Below, one piece after another: positions 36,731 to 49,689 of a DNA stretch of 64,000 bases. The position numbers and the translations under genes are program-made. The notes beneath the pieces were generated by a model. That model had not been told where the DNA came from. It ran no database searches and was given only the letters and a program-made list of their open reading frames with translations. Each line of letters begins with the position of its first letter. Within the stretch, counting starts at the first letter, position 1. The DNA lies in contig JAOVFP010000010.1 of NCBI GenBank assembly GCA_025738555.1, forward strand, positions 2,914,001-2,978,000, written 5' to 3'. This DNA is from Cyathus striatus (lineage: Eukaryota; Basidiomycota; Agaricomycetes; Agaricales; Nidulariaceae).

Positions 36731-38363
36731 ATGGACCATATTGAGAGAGTACTTGGTGCGTTCTCTTTACCGTTGCTCGACAGACAAGTTTGAACCGTTC
36801 TTCTACAGGCCCGTTATTGCTAGGCGTTGGAGGTGATTTTTTTCCCTCGAAATGTACACCTAACTTGGTTTACTTTCCTCACTACAGTCAACACCTACCT
36901 CCACGGGCTTACTGTATTCCAATATGCGTCTTACTACATTACTCGTGAGTTCATCAACTTTAGCAATATACAGACCAAGCCGACTATCTCTCTCCTAGCA
37001 TTCAAAGATTCGTATTATATCAAGTCAGTCACTTCTCGATGATGCCAACTCCTCATCTAAATGTTACATTTCAGACTTCCAGTCTCTCTTTTATTCTTGG
37101 TCGACTTTTACCAAAACATCATGTAAGGTGTTCTAAATTATTGCGTATATTATGATTCGTTCAGACATCTATGACAGCGGAATCTATATGGCTTGGAACT
37201 ACCTGTACGTTCATGCCACTTCGATGAATAGCGGCTTCATTGTACTCATTCTGAATCATAGCGTTACCAACTACGAGAATCCAAATTCGATCGATGGTCA
37301 GTCGACTTTCGAGTGCAAGCTGTGGCTAGTATTGAACCGTTTTCTAGTTCATTTTTGGGCTTTTACTATTGTTCCTATTTCCACCGGTATATGCGGTTTA
37401 GTCGCTCATATATTCCAAGGCTACCGGTGAGAATTCATCTTGAAGATATATCAGGAACACTAAACAGCCCTCAGGATGTATAAGCTGACAGGAATGAAAC
37501 CTGCCTTTTATGCCATTATTCCTGCATCCATCTTCGTGTTTGCGACTGCCCTTGCGAGTGCAATAATGGGTTTTACTGACCAGGTATCAATCTTACAATT
37601 GTAAGCTTACTTTACCTATAGAGTCGTCAAATACTCATACACGATCTTTTAGCTTTTCCCATAACGTGCGCGTGAGGCCTGCGATGAGCCTTTGGCTCTC
37701 AATACAGTCACTCTTGGACACGGGATTGTCAGGTGGGGTTTCCTGATTTCTTGTCAATTTACGTGTTCTCAATGGCGATTCACTGCAGTGATCCTTTTAA
37801 TGGTTCTTCTTAGAACTTCTGCCTTTATGCCCCACCTTTCGCCTTCCAATCGAGCTCTGCGTGCTTTCGTACAGTCTGGGATGTTCACTGCTACCTTCTC
37901 GCTGGCTGCATTACTCTCCTACATCGGATCTTTCGACACTACTATCTATATGATATTTTCGCTCGCTGTAGGGCGGTTGTATTCGAACGTACGTTTACTA
38001 CCTTCCGTCGTGGTGGAGTCAGACTAATGATAGGATTAATAGCTGGTCTTGGATACACTGCTTGCTCGGGGAGGAATGAGGACCGCTACTGATTCAAAGG
38101 TTCGTCTACAATTAACGATACCGATAAATAAGCACCCCCTACTAATGAGATAATTAATGTAGAGCGTTAAGCGCGACATCTGGAGCCCATCCGTAACTCG
38201 AGTTACAGCGACTGAGAGTGCGGCCATCACCCTCAGCGCTATACATGTCCAGACAGAGACTTACACGGATGCAACTGCTCGAGCCTCTAAGTCAAGGCCG
38301 AGCCGCGGCGGGGTGGATATGTCTGAGTTTCCCTCCAAGATGGGATCGGAGGATGAGGTGTAG
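36731..38363 (+). CDS. DUF6534 membrane protein
   Basis: Multi-exon gene from ATG at 36731 (MDHIERVLGPLLLGVGV) to the TAG at 38361-38363. GPLLLGVGVNTYLHGLTVFQ is the typical first transmembrane segment of DUF6534 proteins. More hydrophobic segments follow (LPVSLLFLVDFYQN, FLVHFWAFTIVPISTGICGL, FYAIIPASIFVFATALASAI). The domain itself is covered by SLLDTGLS joined to VILLMVLLRTSAFMP, with TSFDTTIY-like residues and LAVGRLYSN. The cytoplasmic tail is rich in Thr and Ser and ends SEFPSKMGSEDEV. Predicted seven-helix membrane protein of unknown function, from a family expanded in Agaricomycetes. Introns are short and regular. Confidence 0.82.
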
Positions 38364-38836
38364 TTGAGCAGTGATTCTTAGGCGGCTTGTGTTGCGGCGT
38401 GGTAGTGTCTTTAGAGCTTAGCAGTAGTTCGAATGACATTGTGCGATTGAGATTTTCTTATGATTATCTCTCGTCTTTTCTTAACAGCTCGAGAATTTTG
38501 AGTATTGTAATACAGTGGGAACTTGAACTTGGTACTTTTAGCAAACGGCTTTGAAACCACCCTGTGCATAGACGTAACCCCTAACAGTAACTACTTAAGT
38601 AGAGACAGGTACAGGTCGCAGGAGGCGGCAGGGAGGCGCAGCCCTCTAAAACTTCCGAATCAGGGTCATCGCACTTGCACTAAGTGTTTCAGTGCCTACC
38701 AAAAGAATTCAAAATTCACCAACATAATAAATAACATACAAAAGGAGAAAAGCGAAAGAAAAAAAGAGGAGCCAAAAAAAACTCCAAATGCCATCAAACA
38801 ATACAGAACTAGAGCAAGTACTAACTAAAGGTTAAG
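38364..38836. other. Convergent 3' spacer
   Basis: Separates the convergent DUF6534 and Sec63 genes. A-rich from about 38740 to 38800. No gene seen. Confidence 0.4.
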
Positions 38837-41285
38837 CTAGTCACTATCGCTATCACTGCTGCTATCACTATCCTGATCGTCATCCGTGCCGCTCTCCTCA
38901 TCACTGCTTTCTTCCTTCCGCTTCTTAACGGATCCGCCACGCATGGCAGCCATCTGTCCAGCAAGGGTATCCTCCTCGGGTTCTGAGATATCGTCTTCGT
39001 CGTCTTCGACCGCAGGGGGATCCTCGACCTTAAGCTGTAGACACGATATTAATAAAATTACATAACAGTGAAAGTGAGCAAGACGCACGAGAATTTCCTT
39101 CGAAGCCTCTTCCCCAACGTAGGTATCGCTGACAATGATAACCTTCCATGTGAACATGCCGGTGCTATTAGGGCCCTGGAATTGAAGCTTGTAAGAGCGG
39201 AAGTCTCTATCAGCGTCGACGTCGGCGTAGGGGATGTCGGAGACTTTGAAGGGAGGGACAACGACACGGCTGCTCTTCTCGTCAGCGAGGACGACCCACC
39301 ATGACGGTTTGCGTTCCTAACCGCGACGTCAGCAAGCGAGTAACGAATTGTAAGGAAAAACATACTTCAGGCCAGTAAGGAGCATGAGCGAGCGCAGCAG
39401 CAGCATCTTCATCGTTCAAAGGCTCAGCCTCCGCTTTGCCATTAAGGAACTTCTCATCCTTCTCGTCATTGAGCTTCACAAGACGCTTAGCCTCTTCAAC
39501 ATCAGGCTCCTTCTTCGTGACCGTACTTCCCGGCGGTGAGATACGGAGCTTGACAACAAGGTTGATCATAGACGAAGGGGACACCACGCGTTCGCCAATA
39601 ACTACAATCAACGTCAGCGACCGTCACTAGTATCAGAAGGAGAGGGAGCATACCCTTAAACGCAGCATCAACAATCTCAACTCTACCCCACTTCTCCAGG
39701 GCCTTCTCAACTTCCGGAACGCGGCTATCGCCCTTCTTCTTCAGCTCAGCTACAAAATCGGGGATATCTTTCGATTTGACATTCTCTACATCCTCACTCT
39801 TGATCTGGGGAAGCTGGGCGTATCGGAGGAGATTACCACTGCTGGGTGGAAGAGCTTGCGCGAGGTATGCGTGAAGGCGCATGATTGCGAGGGTGGGGGT
39901 AAGCCAGTTGCGTGCCAGGGAGACGGTTAGTAGGGCGTTGAGGAGGGAGGGGCTTTGTAGCAGGAGTTCAGTTTGATCTGGAAGCAGGTGTAAGTATCAA
40001 GTCTAAAAGACGTAGAAGCGCACATACCCTTTCGCAACCCAGCATCCTTGACATCAATCCTCAATAAATGCGCATATAGCAGCACCAGCGCCTTCCTCCT
40101 ATGCGCATCAAGCACCTGCCCCTCGCCATCCAACACGACCTTCCTGACCTCTTTCCACTTCGACTCCTCTCGTCCTTCAATCTCCTTCTCCAGCTCATCC
40201 AGAGCCTTCTCCTTCCCAGACGCAGAGACCCCTTCCCACTTATACACCTTGCCCACGGCACCAACTACCTCCTCCATTGTCGGCTCCTCTTTCAGACTCT
40301 TGAAAAACGCAGCAGCAGAAGAGGTGTTGATGCCATCTTTTGTCTTTTGCCTGGAGCCAAACCACCACCGGCCCACCATGGCGGGTAACGCACCCCCAAA
40401 GATGATTCCGTAGATACCCAGGACCCATATGTTGTTTTTGCCTTCAATGATCCAGGCGGGGAGAGCGATACCCATCGACATGCGTTGTGGGCCATCAGGG
40501 TTGTTGTATTTTCGCCAGTTTTCGCGGATGGTTTCGTCTGTTAGTCTGCATTCCTACACGTGTTAGTAAGAATGTTAGAGAGGAGAAGAGAGCGGACGAA
40601 CGCTTTGTATGCTTTGGTGAGCTCGACGAAGCGGTCTTGGATCATCTCAATGGTTTGGTTTGCGGTTGCTTTTACTTTGTCGGGATGGCTGAGGGAATTG
40701 TGAGCTACGAGCAGGTGAAGAGCAGGGGCAGTACGTACTACATCCGCGAGAGCTTCTTGAAGTGGGATTTGATATCTTTTTCGGTGGTATCCTGGCGGAG
40801 AGGTCAGTACGTGAAGCATCGCTGGTAAGAAGGCAGGTACGTACAGACTTGATACCAAGGATCTCAAAAGGATCGTATATCTTGCTGTCAGTCTTCATAC
40901 CCGACACCTTGTACCCAATGAATGCGAAAAGCGACCAGCCAGCAATGATGAAGTAAGTCCTAATCCGAGGTCTGTCAGCTATCATCTTTTGATCAAGCAC
41001 TCTATACGTACTTCTTGCTGAGACTAAAGATAGAACTACGGTTGAGTTTGGAAACGCGGGCCCGTTGTTCGATACAGGGTTGGCACTGGCATCCCTCGAC
41101 GGGTTTAGCTGGGAGCACAAGACCATTAGTAAGACTTCCAGGACACAAAGAACGAGCGGTCTCACAGGATTTTTAGGGGATATAGCAGAGATCGTTAGCG
41201 GAGTAAGAACAAGAGCAAGGAAGGTGATGAGGAAGTATGCGGCCATAACACCGGCCTCGTCATACTCGTAGGTAGCCATTTTCAC
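38837..41285 (-). CDS. SEC63: Sec63-like ER translocon J-protein
   Basis: Component of the ER protein translocation complex that recruits the luminal Hsp70 to Sec61. It starts at 41285 (MKMATYEYDEAGVMAAYF); an alternative in-frame Met is at 41279. Three transmembrane segments are visible: AAYFLITFLALVLTPLTI, YFIIAGWSLFAFIGYKV and IWVLGIYGIIFGGALPAMVG. Between segments two and three lies a J domain, IYDPFEILGIKS to RMYHPDKVKATANQT. Its HPD triplet is interrupted by an intron. The large C-terminal Sec63/Brl domain spans several exons (MRLHAYLAQALPPSSGNLLR, SMINLVVKLRISPPGSTV, KPSWWVVLADEKSSRVVVPP). The C-terminus ends in a long acidic Ser/Asp/Glu stretch, as in orthologues, which binds Sec62. 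I see no frame break. Confidence 0.9.
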
Positions 41286-41656
41286 GGAGGGTCAGGCCTG
41301 AACGCAAGACTTGATGTCTCCCCCGACTGGGAGGGGGTTTATTGGGGGGAAAGGGAGCTGTTCGCCGTGGGGGACGACGGGGACGATAGGAGGAGGAAAG
41401 CAGAGAAGATGACGGAGACTGGAAAACAAGCGAATTTGTCGACGTGTAAGCTGAGCTGGCGAACGGAACGACGGAGACATCTTGTGACATGCGTGACATA
41501 TATGTGCACGTGGTCTAATCAACTTCAGCTCAACATCTCTACTGTCAACTTATCACTTCGTCTACCTAGCTCATTCACATCGACAGCCACGTCCTACAAT
41601 TGCTACTATAAATTATAAAGCAGATACCATACCCCTTACATCAAAGATAACGAAAA
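41286..41656. other. Sec63 promoter / P450 copy 3 3' region
   Basis: Short spacer between two minus-strand genes. No gene seen. Confidence 0.4.
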
Positions 41657-44245
41657 TCATACTTTCGCCTCTTCCATGCGAACCCACAACCCTCCCTAGC
41701 GAACTTGCGTAAGAACCCACTTTGAACCCACTCGTGAGTTTCAAACCAAAAACCTCACCTTGATGTACATAGTAAGATGTCTACCAGGATAGATTTTCTC
41801 CTTGCCTCTCCTACCAGGAGAACCAGACCAACTCGCAGGTGGGCGCGAGTCAACAGGCTGTGCCTCTGTTGCTAATGAGACAGCGGAGAAATTTTGCAGG
41901 AGTTTGACTAGGAAATAGGATGCTTCGTTGTAGGCGAACTGCCAAAACAGGTGAGTTATGAAGCCTTTATCCATTAAAACTTGAATTACGCACCTGCTGA
42001 CCGAGACAAATTCTAGGACCAGCGTTGAAAGGCAAGAAAATGAACGGGTTCGGGATAAGATACTTCTGTAATCTTTCGTCTAGAAACCTATCGGGATCGA
42101 ATTCGAGAGCTATGCAACACATAAGTTTCATTTGTGGACAAAATAATGAGAGTACTGACCATCTGGACCCCAGAGATCTGTTCGACGATGCATGTTAAAT
42201 ACAGAATACGGCGTTCTACTTCTAGGTTAGTACTGCCATGCATCTCAAAACGTTAACTCACCTTGTATGTGGAGGAATATAGATGGGTTTCTTTTTTGGA
42301 TCCTTCGATGGCAATATGCAGCCCTGTGTGGAAGCACTATATCATGTTCAGAAGGTGTAACCTTTTATAAACATGTATAACCATACCGAACATTAAACGG
42401 TCTGCAGAACCTTTTCGTCAGCCAAAAGAAGATTGTCTATTAGGTGTAAAACATACACGACAGGATAAAGTCTCAGTGTTTCTATTGGGAAAGGCGTAAG
42501 AAAATGCAAAACGAAAGATAGGGATAAATAAATACCATTGATAACTGCCCTCAAATACTTCATCTCTCTAAAGTCATCGCTAGTAGGACGCCGATTAGGC
42601 CCAACTCTCTGTATGACCTCTTCCCTTAAACGACGAAGAACATCAGGATATTCCGCAAGCATGTATACGACGAATGAGAGGGCGCTTGCGGTCTACATAA
42701 AGGGCTCATGAGAAACAGGGAGCATCAATCATTATGACACTTACGGTATCTCTTCCTGCTACGAGCAAGGACATAATTTCATCACGAAGGATGACGGGGT
42801 CTAAAAAACCAATCAGCAAATATTCAAACCGCAGGTAAACCTAACGCACCCTCCGTCGTATTAACCAAATTCTCAAGCAACGTCTGATCATCCACCTCCG
42901 ACCCAGCCTCCCTAACCACTCCCCGTTCCTTATCCTCTCTCTTCTTCAAAATCGCCTCAGCAACGATCGAATCAATAAACCCATGAATAATCTTCATCGG
43001 CCCCTTAATCCTATCATTCCAAAACTCATACAAAGGCCAATGAACCCCCAGACGCAGTCTCGTAGAAATAACAGACTGAGCCGCCGAAAATGCTTTTGCG
43101 AACTGTAATGAAGGATTAGCATAGCCTTCCGCTTGGCGGAGGGAGGAGTAAAATGGGTATGGGAGGCTTGCGGATAAGGAGTGCACGTCGTTCCCGAATA
43201 AGAACTCGGTAGCTGAATCGAGTGTGAAGCGTGCTGCGAGATCTTGGAAATCCACAGGATAGCCTTCTGCGAGACGTTTTTTGAGCTGGTGGATTGCGTC
43301 TTCGGCGTGTTTGTCGAATATGTCGAAATGGCTGATTCGGTCTCTGCTGAAGAATGGACGTGTCATGGAGCGGTGAAATCTTTGAATGGTCAGTAGCAGG
43401 TACTGAGACGGAAAGGACGATGCTCACTTCCACAAATCGCCTTGAAAACGCAATAGTAAGTCATTAAAAACGGAATAAAATGAGACTATACACTAGTGTA
43501 CTTACCATCTGCAGCGAATACACCAGTACCCAGTAAAGAACAAAGCACAAAACGAGTTTCCGGGCCTAAAAATGCATTAAGCTGCTGTTATATAGAATAA
43601 GCTCGCGCGTTGAAACCAAACCTTTTTCAAACGAGTCAAATTGAGACGCCAGGATTATCTAAGGTTAACTCTGAGCAACGACACACGACTTCAAACATAG
43701 TTGGGATACCTTAACATAATCGGGCTCAGAAGTAATGATCTATGAATGCATAGTGAACGGGAGGAGAAACGTCGGAGTGCATGACAATCTTACCCTGTCT
43801 TGAAATAAAACTCTCCTTCTGAAAGTGTAACTTCCCACTTTCTTGGCGCTCGAAACCATCTCATCGCCTACAGAGCTAAGTTACTAAACTGCTCAGATTT
43901 TTATCGATTAGGGGACGCCTCACCCATATATCCTTGTTTATCAGTACGTAGCATAGTCATTAAGGTTTTTATTCCTCCAGGGGACCAATCTGCAAGTAAT
44001 GGTGCAAAGGTGGCGCCATGAGAATAAGCTTCCAGTTGATATTTGATATCGTAGTAGAGTACGATGAAGGTGAGTGCTAATGGAAGACTAGCGAGATAGG
44101 AGAGCGTCGTGGTCCAAGCTGAGAGGTATACGCCAAAGAAGACCGCCAATCCGTAGATGATACAGTATGTCAGAATGGGTGGAGAGAGCAGGTAAGGAAG
44201 CCGTTGAAGCAGGTAAATAATTCCTGGAGGCAAGTCCATGACCAT
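41657..44245 (-). CDS. Cytochrome P450, CYP63-like (copy 3)
   Basis: More distant from copies 1 and 2 than they are from each other, and the closest of the three to the founding CYP63 proteins of Phanerochaete as I remember them. N-terminus [20 protein letters not shown] with two hydrophobic segments. Conserved parts are [52 protein letters not shown], helix [11 protein letters not shown], ExxR in [21 protein letters not shown] and the heme loop [12 protein letters not shown]. It keeps the 13-base micro-exon (43428-43440) but lacks the intron after VDFQ that copies 1 and 2 share. Last exon [12 protein letters not shown], stop at 41657-41659. Intact as read. It sits between two housekeeping genes, so it may be the ancestral locus. 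Confidence 0.88.
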
Positions 44246-44644
44246 AGTCAGTAGAAGACAGGAAGAGATGGAATGGTTTTGTGTTCTTTATGACCTTCAA
44301 GCCCGTTCTGACGTCTGCCAAGATTCTTGTTCAAGAGGAAAGATTTGGGGAATTGTCATGGGTTCTATTTTCGATCTTTTAAGACAGCCACGGATTAAAT
44401 TTAGACCGCGTGTGAGCGCGCATGGGGAAAATGTAGTGATGCATTAGTAAAGGGATTTGTTGTATTCCGTTCAGGAACTTGAAGGCGAATCGTAGCAGTC
44501 CCATGCGGCGGGATAAAAGGCAGAGAAAAGTCATCATATTACTATATAACTTGTCGTCGTCTAAAATCAGATACACTTACAACCCACTTATAATACAAAA
44601 ATACAGCTGCCCTTTAGATTTACCAGCCCTGTACCTGCAGCCTC
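44246..44644. other. P450 copy 3 promoter / aldolase 3' region
   Basis: No gene seen. Confidence 0.4.
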
Positions 44645-46237
44645 TTACAAGCGGCCGACATTTCCAAGATCCCTGCAAGCTTCTTTAACACGCTCAGAAA
44701 GGGTCTTTTCCCCCTCCCGTACCCAAACGCGAGGATCGTAGTACTATTAAAAACATAAGATATGCGGTGTCACTTCACTTATGGATCAGTAGATACATAC
44801 CTTCTTATTGGGCTTATCCGCTCCTTCAGGGTTTCCAACTTGAGATTGAAGATAACCATGCTTCTTAGTAACGAAATCCTAAATGGCGAAAGATTTAGCA
44901 AGGTCCTAGTATGAGCTACAAGGTGAACATACCCTGATACCAGTAAGATACGCAAACTGCGTATCGGTGTCGACATTCATTTTCACTACACCATTCGAGA
45001 CCGCAGTAGCAATCTCGTCCTTCGTCGAACCGGAGCCGCCGTGGAACACGAGGTAACTATATTTAGTATACGCGTAATGAGCAATGTTTAGATCATGAGA
45101 AACAATACATACAGGGGCTGCGGGGATTTCTTCCCTAGCTTCTCCGACACAAATGCTTGGTGCTTTCCAAGTAGTTCTGGGAGGAGCTTCACATTACCAG
45201 GTTTGTAGACACCATGGACGTTTCCGAAGGCGGCAGCAATACTGAAGTTCGGGCCAATGGCACTGAGAGCCTTATAGACATCGTAAACGTCTTCGGGTTG
45301 AGTATAGAGACTGGCATTGTCAGCGCTGGTGTTATCAACACCATCCTCTTCACCACCTGTGATGCCGATTTCCATCTCAAGCCAGATACCCATTGGAGCC
45401 ATGCGCTTGAAATACTTCTCGCAGATGGCGATATTTCTGTCCTTAGGGTCTTCGGACAGGTCCAGCATGTGAGACGAGAACAGAGGTTCGCCATGTTCTT
45501 TGAAGTATGCCTCGTCTGCGTCGAGCATACCATCAAACCAGGGAAGAAGCTTCTCAGCGCAGTGGTCGCTGTGCATTACAACAGGGCTGGGAATCTATAT
45601 CAGTTCAAGGTTCCAGATGAAATCCAGAGCAACAACGTACACGCCGTAGGCTTTAGATACTAAGCGGACATGATGGGCTGCTGCGATGGCACCGAGGATA
45701 GAGCCTTGCTGTTTGTCGTTTGCAAGTCCTTTACCTGCAAAGTAGGCGCTTCCACCTTGAGATACTTGGATAATAATAGGCGACTTGATGTCCCTATATG
45801 GCGAGGCCGTTCGATGAGTATGTCTAGAGTGAGAACGAGGTAGAGAACCTACCTGGCGGCCTCAAGGACAGCGTTTGCGGTGGAAGTAGAAGTAACATTC
45901 TACAGAGCATCATGCAATGTGCATTGTAAGGTATGTGTAACGGTGGAGTGAAAGGGTAGTACGCACAATTGCCTGGTCGTGTGCCAGCCTCAGTTCAGCG
46001 AAACAGACACTCTTCATTATGATGACTTCAGACTCACGGGGATTGCGAACTGATAAAGAGAATTAGATATACGTGGCACATGGTCACGAAAAAATGCTCA
46101 CCTTATTCTGCTTAGCGTAGTCGAATAATTTGCGAACATTGTCGCCAGTCAAGACACCAGCCTAAACGACAGAACATGATTAACCGAGTAAAATGTTAAC
46201 AACACAGACGTACGGGAACAATATCGAGGGCACCCAT
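44645..46237 (-). CDS. FBA1: Fructose-bisphosphate aldolase, class II
   Basis: Zinc-dependent glycolytic aldolase that interconverts fructose 1,6-bisphosphate with DHAP and glyceraldehyde 3-phosphate. It starts at 46237 with a short exon (MGALDIVP) and continues AGVLTGDNVRKLFDYAKQNK. The zinc-binding motif VVMHSDHCAEKLLPWFDGML carries the first His. EMEIGITGGEEDGVDN is the conserved glycine-rich loop, AAAFGNVHGVYKPGNVKLLP provides another metal-binding His, and VFHGGSGS is the phosphate and metal site. MNVDTDTQFAYLTGIRDF and the C-terminal VKEACRDLGNVGRL complete the family pattern. The stop TAA is at 44645-44647. About seven short introns. Length about 360, as in other fungal class II enzymes. 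Confidence 0.93.
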
Positions 46238-47301
46238 GATAAAGTAGAGAGAGTATGGTAGATGAGAGGTGGTAGGATGCAGTGTGAAGGTCTTGGGGAA
46301 TCCGTTGGTCATTTAAATAGGGTGGGGACGATGTCATTGGCAAATCACGTGTAAGTAGATTGTGCTCCCGATCGGTGAGCCGCAAGTGAGCCACTCCCAC
46401 ATCCAGAACCAGTTTTGGTTGTTCTTGCAGGTCTCTCTAACAGATCTTCAAGATTCCTCACAACGCTTCATGTTGAGGTCCATTATTCCGGCGGGCCGGT
46501 ATGGATCTGCCAAATCTTATCTGGACGAGCGTCGATTATACCAGGGTGGCCTTCGCTTCCAGATAAACTTCGAAGGGCCTATAACGAACCGCTCAGAACC
46601 ATGCAAAAACTATAGAGACACATACTGAGCATAAAACGGCGAGCGAGCTTTTAAAATTTAAGCTTTGACAATTACCTCTTGGGATTCCTGTGTGTGACTA
46701 CAGCAGTGTCATGCGAACATTAGTCCAATAGCGGCAACCCCGTACGGAGTTCCGATGAGCATTCGAAAACTGTTTGTTATATTAGTAAGTTAAACAAACT
46801 ATTAACACCTTTGACTTCGGGTAAATGTGCAAATATACAGAGAAAATAGGAAGGTACATACGTACTCGGTTGGTGTTGGGTTGATGTTGGAATTTCTCTC
46901 GTAGTGTCACTGTCAGAGGCAAGCCAGGAAAACCAAATTTTCGAACTAGTTTGAATCACGTGTATTTATGTACATTACCATTTAACGCGTAATGACGCTA
47001 ATAACGGGCCGCGGCCCGGTCTAGATCGCAGAAGCATGTCAATGGGAAGCACTGCGTTCTAGACTGCTGAACTTATAAGCATTTCCCGACAACTGAAAGT
47101 GCTCTGAAAAACGAAGACCCTACCAAATTTTACTTCGCGCTGCTAAATAGACCGTGTAGTAGTGAGGGTTATGTGGCTATGCTGGCCTGGCCAGTTGGAG
47201 ATTACACAGAATAAGAGTCCGCAGTATACACTATTGCCGTATACTATTACTATTCTCTATGGGCCTTAAACATACTCGGAGCACACTGATGCAAAGTTAT
47301 T
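46238..47301. other. Aldolase promoter and DUF6533 copy D 3' region
   Basis: About 1 kb without a gene. It holds a perfect 14-base palindrome CGGGCCGCGGCCCG at 47005-47018. Confidence 0.4.
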
Positions 47302-48883
47302 TTAAGTTATAAATCTAGCATCATTGTGGTGGGCATAATAAGATTCTTCTTCATTCCATTGCTGTTTTTGCCCTAGTTCGCGCATGCGGAGAACTACCCT
47401 ACAGGCCAGACTTGCGCGAAAGACTCGTCCCATACTATGTGAAGGTTGCATGAGCGCTGTTGTCCGACGTCCTATATAATTTTAAGAAACTTCTTACGTC
47501 AAGATAATATCAAAATAGTCTCGCTGTATTTTTTTTGTTAATAAAATTTAAGCAGCATTGAACCTCATTGGAAGTCTTACGGTCAATATAACACCGACGA
47601 GCAAATTTGCCAGGGAGAATACTGAGGAACCACATTTGAATTTGAACAGCTTAATGCACAAATGACTGACCAAATAAATATATGTAGTAAATAATACCTT
47701 TTCGACGAACAGTAGATTATCAGAGAGTGGTAATAGATGCCGTTGTAAAGGGCGTACCATCCTTGTACACAGCCTTCGTCAACCGCGACATTCCATGCCG
47801 CTTAACTATAAAGTTACAACCTAAGAAGATCATCTAGTAGATAATTTGAAGATGGCGTACAAGTTGTGAATGCGGGAATCAGCATCAAAGTCATGATTAC
47901 TGATTGTTCCAGTTCGTTCAGTTATGTACGATATACCCGTTGAATAGTTTTACCAATGTCATATTTTAAAAGAAGTGCCCATTCTATTGCTATTAGAATA
48001 CTGTTGCCTTCTGTCATTACACATCCTCGTTCAATAAAATCCTGGCTGCCAACTGTATCATGCCTTAGATGTAAATACATTTTCAATGACGAAGAATTAT
48101 AGTCGTAAGACTCACATTTTACTGTTTTTATAGCTATCCCAGCTACAAGAAATGCAGCTGCCCAAAATAAACTGTAATAGATAGGCAGGGAAATAGTTAA
48201 CCACCTTTTTTTCCCCATACTGCCCAGGTACGTAAAGTGAATATCGCTGTCATAATATACCTTTCATTAACTGTGTATATCATTTTTCTGTGGCCTTACC
48301 TTCTGAAATGGCCATTCCCGCCAAAATTAGCCCTAATTAAATTGTCGATTACTAGAGATACAAAAATTCACATGAGTATAAATGACTTGCATGTTATAAT
48401 GCTGAATAGATTATGACAAGCTTTGGCGGAGAGGTGTGGATAAAAGTGACCTGGTATTAATGTCATAGAATCAGCAACTTTAGAGAAGTCAACAAAGAAA
48501 TAACAGACGAATTAGGTCGAGCGTCGTATCAACGAAAGGAAGATATCTCGTTATTAGATACACTATCTTCATAAACCCCCAACGAGCATTCCAAATGTAT
48601 CTAACTTCGAGGTGAAGAGTAATGAAGTACTCGTAAAGCTAGTATTATCAGCAACGACCAATAAGGTTGTCGATAAATCTCACAAGTAAGGAGATAGTGG
48701 ATACTATTATTTGATTTTTAGTACATCTTTAGAAAAGGTAAATAGACTTGCCATGAACATACTAAATAAAGAGGATGAATAATTTATTAAATATTTTAAG
48801 CCAATGAAAGGACTTACATTGACATTTTGAAGGTGCTCCAGCGTCAGGACAAGCTCGGTCAACAGGGAAAGGTCATCCGGCAT
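47302..48883 (-). CDS. DUF6533 membrane protein (copy D)
   Basis: Multi-exon minus-strand gene starting at 48883 (MPDDLSLLTELVLTLEHL). Readable exons are GKKRWLTISLPIYYSLFWAA (48218), AFLVAGIAIKTVK, ERGCVMTEGNSILIAIEWAL, then SLANLLVGVILTVRL (about 47600), and a C-terminal exon GRVFRASLACRVVLRMRELG, with the stop at 47302-47304. The order of exons is the same as in copies A-C, and the sequence is closest to copy E/F. It is the intact reference for the Helitron-split gene. The DUF6533 core exon (about 48560-48620) is not perfectly clear by eye. Function unknown; polytopic membrane protein. Confidence 0.7.
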
Positions 48884-49689
48884 GATTGTCCGAATAGTTG
48901 CTCTGAAGAGGGTCAGCTTATATGTGGGCTCCGGGCATCAGATTGGCCATTTTCAGGTCATGATTCCCGGAGAAGAAATGTGTATTTTCATTAAGGTTTG
49001 TTGACACGGGGATGAATTTAAGTTGGCAATTAAATTCATTTCTGCATATTGTTTATATTTTAGTCTGTTCTGGTTCATTAGTAGTCCTGTGGAATTATAA
49101 AGTAATCCTTAAAAACTGAAGTACTAACATGTTAACTCAAGCTTCAGCGTCCAGAGCTGTAAGGAGTAGGCTGAATTTCATACAATAAGTAAAAATGGAC
49201 TACAGTACTTACGCGAAATGTATTGCATCATTAGAAACTTACGATCTTAAGTACGGTCACAGCAATTTCATCACCGGTATCTAGTTGGATGAGCTTCAAT
49301 CTGATCAATCGCACAGACTTCCACTGCCTCGTGCGCTGCGGTGGAGATACGACCAATATAGCGGTCGTATATCAAGTCCATTCATTCTTGGAACGTCATC
49401 AGTCTTCTGACGAACTTTGATTATCAATGCTTCAGCACAGGCATGAGTTGAGATAAAGTTGGTGAAAGATCGACCCATCACTAGCGTAGTAGTAAGCGCT
49501 GAGTACAGGCGACTGGCTTCTAAAACTGAAAAAATGATTATAACAACATTCGATTCGCCATGGAATAATTACTGAGCAAGCTGTCCTGCTATCAAGTGCA
49601 ATTGTAGAATGGGTCGGAGTTTGAAGCGCGCAGATTTATTTCTCTTCATCACGTGCGACGGTATCTTACACATAGTTTACCGGTCACCA
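48884..49689. other. Spacer upstream of DUF6533 copy D
   Basis: No gene seen. AT-rich around 49000-49250. Confidence 0.4.

Noticed and set aside
47005..47018. Perfect 14-base palindrome CGGGCCGCGGCCCG
   Set aside because: Isolated; could be a binding site but nothing in the context supports a role.
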